Origin: Paenibacillus tritici
Lineage (GTDB): Bacteria > Bacillota > Bacilli > Paenibacillales > Paenibacillaceae
Reading direction: 5' to 3'
DNA length: 64,000 bases
Assembly: GCF_013204885.1 (NCBI RefSeq)
Contig: NZ_JABMKX010000023.1
Location: 30,365 to 94,364, forward strand
This document shows positions 60,254-64,000 of the stretch, one piece after another. Position 1 is the first letter of the stretch. Each line of letters opens with the position of its first letter. Under the pieces are notes generated by a model, which was given only the letters and a program-made list of their open reading frames with translations, did not search any database and was not told where the DNA came from. The translations under genes were made by a program, and so were the position numbers.

Positions 60254-61387
60254 ATGCTTCGGGTAGTGCTGATTGATGACGAACGACTTGCTCTGATCCA
60301 GTTGGAATCCACACTCAGGGCGCTGGGATCGGCCATTGTAACGGCAACCTATACCAATCCGCTGCTGGCTCTGAACGAAGCATCCGGCTGGGATGCAGAT
60401 ATTATTTTCCTGGATATTGATATGCCCGGAATGAACGGCATGGAGGCTGCGAAGAGGCTGGAGGAGATTTGCCCCGGTTCTGCCCTTGTATTCGTAACCG
60501 CCCATAACAGCTTCGCGCTGGAGGCGTTCGAGGCCAGTGCCCAGGATTACCTGCTCAAGCCGGTCCCCAGAGAACGGCTCAGCAGAACCATCCAGAGAAT
60601 CAGGAACCGCAAAACCGCCATGCACCAAGAAGTCAAAAAAGATTCGTTGCTGATCCGCGGCTTCAATTCTATCCAGTTCGAGCGGGATGGGGTGCCGATC
60701 AGGGATTTTCGCTGGCGGACCTCCAAGTCTCAGGAATTGTTCGCTTATCTGCTCTATTACCACGACCGGATCGTCGTCAAGGACAAGCTGGTGGAGCTGC
60801 TGTGGCCCGAAATCTCGCTCAAGCGGGCGTCCACCCATCTGTATACGGCGATCTATCAGCTCCGGCAATCGCTGAAGCGGGCGGATATCGGCCTCGTCAT
60901 CAGCAATGCAAGCGTGGGAGAAGGTTATATGCTGGAGAGCGGGGACGCGCAGATTGATTTTGTCCTGTGGGAAGAAGGCATTGTCTCGCTGGACCCGGTC
61001 GGTGATCATAACGCCTCGGTGCATGAAGAGCTGCTGAAGCTCTATACCGGCGATTTCCTGGGCGATTACGATTACCTCTGGGCCGAGAGTGAGCGCCAGC
61101 GGCTGAGGAACCTCTCCCTGCAGCATGCCACAGAGCTGGCCGATTATTATACCGCCAAGGAGAATATCACCAAGGCCGTCAACACCTATCAGCGGATTGT
61201 GGAGCTTCATCCCTATCATGAGCCGGGCTACCTGGCGCTGATGGAATTCTACAACCGGCTGGGGGAGCTCAGCTTCGTCCAGGAACAATATGAGAAGCTG
61301 CGCAGACTTCTGTGGCGGGACCTGCGGCTCACCCCGTCCGCCAAGGTGGAGCGCTGGTATGGGAACTGGAAGCGGCTATACACCTGA
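60254..61387 (+). CDS. Response regulator with BTAD-type output domain
   Basis: 377 aa, ATG after GAGGAGGTGA, 43 nt behind the kinase. Receiver with Asp54 in IIFLDIDMPGMNG and Lys102 in YLLKPV. A winged-helix DNA-binding part follows (about 140-230: FRWRTSKSQELFAYLLYY, VELLWPEISLKRASTHLYTA). Last comes a bacterial transcriptional activation domain with TPR-like helices (ADYYTAKENITKAVNTYQRIVELHPYH). This SARP-like architecture is a frequent partner of 7TMR-DISM hybrid kinases in Paenibacillus. Target genes unknown. Confidence 0.9.
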   Translation: MLRVVLIDDERLALIQLESTLRALGSAIVTATYTNPLLALNEASGWDADIIFLDIDMPGMNGMEAAKRLEEICPGSALVFVTAHNSFALEAFEASAQDYLLKPVPRERLSRTIQRIRNRKTAMHQEVKKDSLLIRGFNSIQFERDGVPIRDFRWRTSKSQELFAYLLYYHDRIVVKDKLVELLWPEISLKRASTHLYTAIYQLRQSLKRADIGLVISNASVGEGYMLESGDAQIDFVLWEEGIVSLDPVGDHNASVHEELLKLYTGDFLGDYDYLWAESERQRLRNLSLQHATELADYYTAKENITKAVNTYQRIVELHPYHEPGYLALMEFYNRLGELSFVQEQYEKLRRLLWRDLRLTPSAKVERWYGNWKRLYT

Positions 61388-61946
61388 CATTGTGGAAATT
61401 CCCGGGCGGGTAGCCGACATTATCACGTGAATGTGCCGATTGGCAAATCCTGCCCATAATACAACATTCCTCTGTTTATTTCGGCTCTATTTCTAGATTG
61501 TTGCACAAAAGGATGCATTTCTCCTCCTCCAAGTGAGCTAGCGGGGATGATTGCTGCAATTTGTGCAACAAGCCTTATGAACACTGGTTATTCTGGGATT
61601 CAAGTTGCAAAAAGTACAATATTTCCACGGATGCAGCGTGTGTTTAACCAAATAGAAACGGCTGCGCTGTCCTTCTAAAAGACGGCATAAATGAAACAAA
61701 ACGGTATGCCTCTTCCCCAACTTGCGGGTTAACGGCATACCGTCTCTTGTTGCTCCCGTATCTCCATCCTAACGGCAGGACCTGCACATGGCGCTGTCCC
61801 TTCCTTTCAGTGACAAGCTACGGGGATTGTGAGTCCGCTGACACACCGGTGTACACCGTTTTTGTGCAATAGCTACCCATGCTAGACGAAGCGTCACACT
61901 TTTGTAGTACCCATTCCTGTAAACTATAAACGCTCTGCGCCAGGCA
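61388..61946. other. 559-nt gap with two palindromes
   Basis: Separates the response regulator from the convergent secreted-protein gene. It contains ACGGTATGCC / GGCATACCGT (61701-61743, followed by TCTCTTGTT), a possible terminator, and the 12-nt palindrome CGGTGTACACCG (61847-61858) followed by TTTTTG. I see no convincing gene or RNA. Confidence 0.5.
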
Positions 61947-63125
61947 TCAGCGGCTCATGTAAGCTACGTCGTAATCAGGGAAATCCTCCATCCATTTGGT
62001 AATGGTCGCGGGCAGCATGTTGGTACCCGGTACGTTCGTGTAGAACCGGACATAAGGATCACCGCTGCCTTCCACTTCATCGCCTTCCTCCGTGTCAAGT
62101 ACGGCTGCCCAGTAGCGGCCCTGCTTATCATGCATGATGATGGCTTCGCTCAGGGTATACAGCCCCCGCACGCCGCCCTGTACCACTCTCGCATTCAGAC
62201 CATCCGAGTCCTTCGACTCATCCAGCTGCTGCATACTGTACAGGAACAGATCGTAGTCCTCCCCTACCACCTTACGGAAGGCCTTGTCCTCCGCAGCCGT
62301 CTTGAATACGCCCGTATCCTTCAGGGTGTAGACCACCTCATCGGCAGGCTCTCTGGTGTACTCTCCGGTGTAGGTTACGTCTGCTCCGGCAGAATACACC
62401 GGCGAAGGACTGGTTACGTACATCCTGCCGTTAAGCAGATAGAAAAAGACTACCGAGCCGTCCTCTTCCTTATATACGGCCATCCGTTTGCGGACCACCG
62501 CCGATTCGTCATACAGCTGGCCGGAATGACCGCCATCGAAGGCATCCAGGGAGAAGACCAGCTTATCGCTCTTCACATTGCTGAATTCAACATACGCCCC
62601 ATAGAAAGGTGATTTGCTCGCCATGTACCATTCCCCGCTCCAATCGGCCGCCTTAGGCACCTTGAGACTGGCTGCCGCTGTGCTCGTGAGCGCCTCTACC
62701 GGCAGCTGCCGGGTACCGTCCGGGTTGCTCCATACCCCGGCGAATCCGGTGCCGGGAATCCACCAGCCCTGGAAATGGCCGGTCTCCTTGCCTTTGGCAT
62801 CGTATTCATACATATGGGCGATTTTGCCGTTGACATTGCCGGTGAGCCGGATCGTTTGTTTGTATTTGTCATAATAATAGCTGCCGGTCAGCTTGCCGCC
62901 GCTCTCCACCTTAATCGACATATGGATCGGTAGATTGCCATTGATCGCCCCCGTCAACGGAACCAGGCCGTTCGTTGCCGGACTTGGGGTTGCCGATGCC
63001 GCTCCCACCTGAACCGGCGTAGCCTTCTGTTGCACGGCAGACGCCTCCGCCGCAGGCAGCGCAATAAGTGCGGGCAGCAGCAGGGCAGCCGCCAGCAGTG
63101 CACCTATTTTACCTTTGAATTTCAC
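61947..63125 (-). CDS. Secreted protein of unknown function
   Basis: 392 aa, GTG start after GGGAGGG. A typical signal peptide (MKFKGKIGALLAAALLLPAL, then ALPAAEASA as a probable cleavage site). The mature part has beta-rich repeats: GAINGNLPIHMSIKV, LTGSYYYDKYKQTIRLTGNV, FQGWWIPGTGFAGVWSNPDG, WSGEWYMAS. These resemble small barrel or lipocalin-like modules that report on sugar or ligand binding in other secreted proteins. The C-terminal half is acidic. I cannot name a family. Transcribed towards the two-component system. Confidence 0.75.
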   Translation of the reverse strand: MKFKGKIGALLAAALLLPALIALPAAEASAVQQKATPVQVGAASATPSPATNGLVPLTGAINGNLPIHMSIKVESGGKLTGSYYYDKYKQTIRLTGNVNGKIAHMYEYDAKGKETGHFQGWWIPGTGFAGVWSNPDGTRQLPVEALTSTAAASLKVPKAADWSGEWYMASKSPFYGAYVEFSNVKSDKLVFSLDAFDGGHSGQLYDESAVVRKRMAVYKEEDGSVVFFYLLNGRMYVTSPSPVYSAGADVTYTGEYTREPADEVVYTLKDTGVFKTAAEDKAFRKVVGEDYDLFLYSMQQLDESKDSDGLNARVVQGGVRGLYTLSEAIIMHDKQGRYWAAVLDTEEGDEVEGSGDPYVRFYTNVPGTNMLPATITKWMEDFPDYDVAYMSR

Positions 63126-63406
63126 AATGAACCCTCCCTTTCACAGCCATCTACAACAGGAATATTATTATATTACACTGTATGCCGTAAATTACCCGAA
63201 TATTGTCTGGTTGAGCCGCTGGTTGGGGTAAATAATATCAAGTAGATACTATATATAAGACGCAATATAAGACGCACTTAAGATTTGAACTTGAAGCTTC
63301 ATCGTCACTGCGGTGAACATTTGGACTTCCGGCCGCTGCCCGCCCCCAGATTTCTTGATTTTGAACCGCTGTTCGCGGGTGAAATCCGGTGACTGCTGAT
63401 GCTTCC

Positions 63407-63447
63407 GAAGCGAGCTTTCCTGCGGAAAGCTTTCAGGCGGTCGCTTC
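63407..63447. repeat. Nested palindrome, likely dispersed repeat element
   Basis: GAAGCGA, then GCTTTCC TGC GGAAAGC, then ten bases, then TCGCTTC: a hairpin within a hairpin. It lies in a GC-rich, non-coding island of the 600-nt gap 63126-63728. A second imperfect palindrome (CCTCAT / ATGAGG, 63544-63583) follows. Such elements are often repeated across Paenibacillus-type genomes; only one copy is in view. Confidence 0.5.
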
Positions 63448-63612
63448 CGCTCCTACAGTTCCAAATTCCCCCTCCGCTCCTTTTGCTTTTTGTTAATTTC
63501 TTTAGTGCCTCTTATATAGAATGAACTTGAAAGTCTAACTATTCCTCATGCGCCTACTTCTGGCAGTAGTCGGCATAATGAGGTGCATTAATGCTCCTTA
63601 TTAGATCAATTA

Positions 63613-64000
63613 GGTAGCGTCAAGAAGTTTGTGTAAGAGAGTAGAAGTACCTCCCCGGGTTACGGGTTGGGGGTGCAGGTGTTTCTGGGGGAGGGGGAAC
63701 CCCGACTCCCAGAAACTGGATTCATCCGCTATTCTTCATCGGGTGTAGGCACGGAAGGGTAGCGGGATTCAAAGAGCTCAAGGAGCTTCTTTTTAACGGG
63801 TTCCATCCCAAAGCCAGGGACGACCCGCTGCGCATGACGTTCATTGTAGTCGAGCATTTCCAGATACACGATTTTCTCTGCCGCATCCATATTCGTCAGA
63901 CTGTTCATCGGTTTCAGGCGTTTGCGGATTTCCTTGTTCATTCGCTCAATCGGATTCGATGTGTAGATCGCTTTGCGGATGGGCTCCGGGTACTTGTAGA
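63613..64000 (-). mobile_element. End of an IS256-type insertion sequence
   Basis: The transposase end at 63729 is followed by about 115 nt of non-coding DNA to a probable terminal repeat, GGTAGCGTCAAGAAGTTTGTG at about 63613, ending with the GTTTGTGTAA typical of IS256-family ends. The other end is outside the window. The target duplication cannot be checked. Confidence 0.6.
63729..64000 (-). CDS. IS256-family transposase, C-terminal part
   Basis: The last 90 codons, continuing beyond the window. KAIYTSNPIERMNKEIRKR contains the NxxER segment with the conserved Glu of the DDE triad of IS256 transposases. LEMLDYNERHAQRVVPGFG and a DEE tail follow. An internal ATG at 63941 is not the true start. 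Confidence 0.85.
   Translation of the reverse strand, partial: YKYPEPIRKAIYTSNPIERMNKEIRKRLKPMNSLTNMDAAEKIVYLEMLDYNERHAQRVVPGFGMEPVKKKLLELFESRYPSVPTPDEE

Noticed and set aside
57136..60336. Minus-strand open frames opposite the kinase and response regulator
   Set aside because: Shadow frames of GC-rich coding DNA without sites or recognisable domains.
61538..61738. 66-aa minus-strand frame in the 61.4-61.9 kb gap
   Set aside because: No ribosome binding site, no domain, and it overlaps a hairpin.

Overview
ORGANISM. The window looks like a spore-forming, moderately GC-rich Gram-positive bacterium of the Paenibacillus type. The evidence is strong AGGAGG ribosome binding sites, frequent TTG/GTG starts, a LicT/RAT-controlled beta-glucoside PTS with a perfect cre site, a Paenibacillus-style giant hybrid histidine kinase with a BTAD response regulator, and many collagen-like spore-surface protein genes. 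No tRNA, rRNA, CRISPR array or prophage was seen.

LAYOUT. (1) 1-5.2 kb is core-type: a PTS permease (cut by the window edge) with cre/promoter/RAT/terminator and licT, a LysE exporter, an APC permease and a 5'-truncated lectin pseudogene. (2) 5.3-32.6 kb is a tandem field of collagen-like fibre genes: nine large genes, one interrupted by a single TGA; three small stand-alone copies of the N-terminal domain; one frameshifted remnant; two family-2 glycosyltransferases (GT2) and the stub of a third. (3) 32.9-46.5 kb is a sugar locus: one MerR-like regulator, two more GT2s, a GT4, two DegT-fold enzymes, a Gfo/Idh oxidoreductase, two hexapeptide acyltransferases, two SDR epimerases, a nucleotide-sugar 6-dehydrogenase and two small unknown genes. 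(4) 46.7-56.6 kb is a second fibre field: one small N-domain protein, four large fibres and a second MerR-like regulator. (5) 56.8-64 kb holds a zinc-finger-like small protein, a hybrid sensor kinase with its response regulator, a secreted protein, a palindromic repeat and the end of an IS256-type insertion sequence.

HOW IT FITS TOGETHER. Fourteen large fibre genes are built from exchangeable parts. There are two N-terminal types: type A, a helical PNIPNITP domain followed by a module resembling the knob of phage tail fibres and pyocins; and type B, a beta-rich domain starting AFLSTGPIENNP. A long Gly-X-Thr collagen stalk follows. The C-terminal heads fall into several classes: two C1q/BclA-like kinds, a second beta class shared by five genes, one singleton, and a YVTN beta-propeller. 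Heads are found on both N-terminal types, so modules have been shuffled. The Thr-rich stalks, interleaved GT2 genes and adjacent nucleotide-sugar genes (a WbpA/B/E/D-like set) suggest a glycosylated spore-surface (exosporium-like) filament system made in the mother cell. This is inference from family knowledge and context; the sequence shows the modules, their repetition and their decay.
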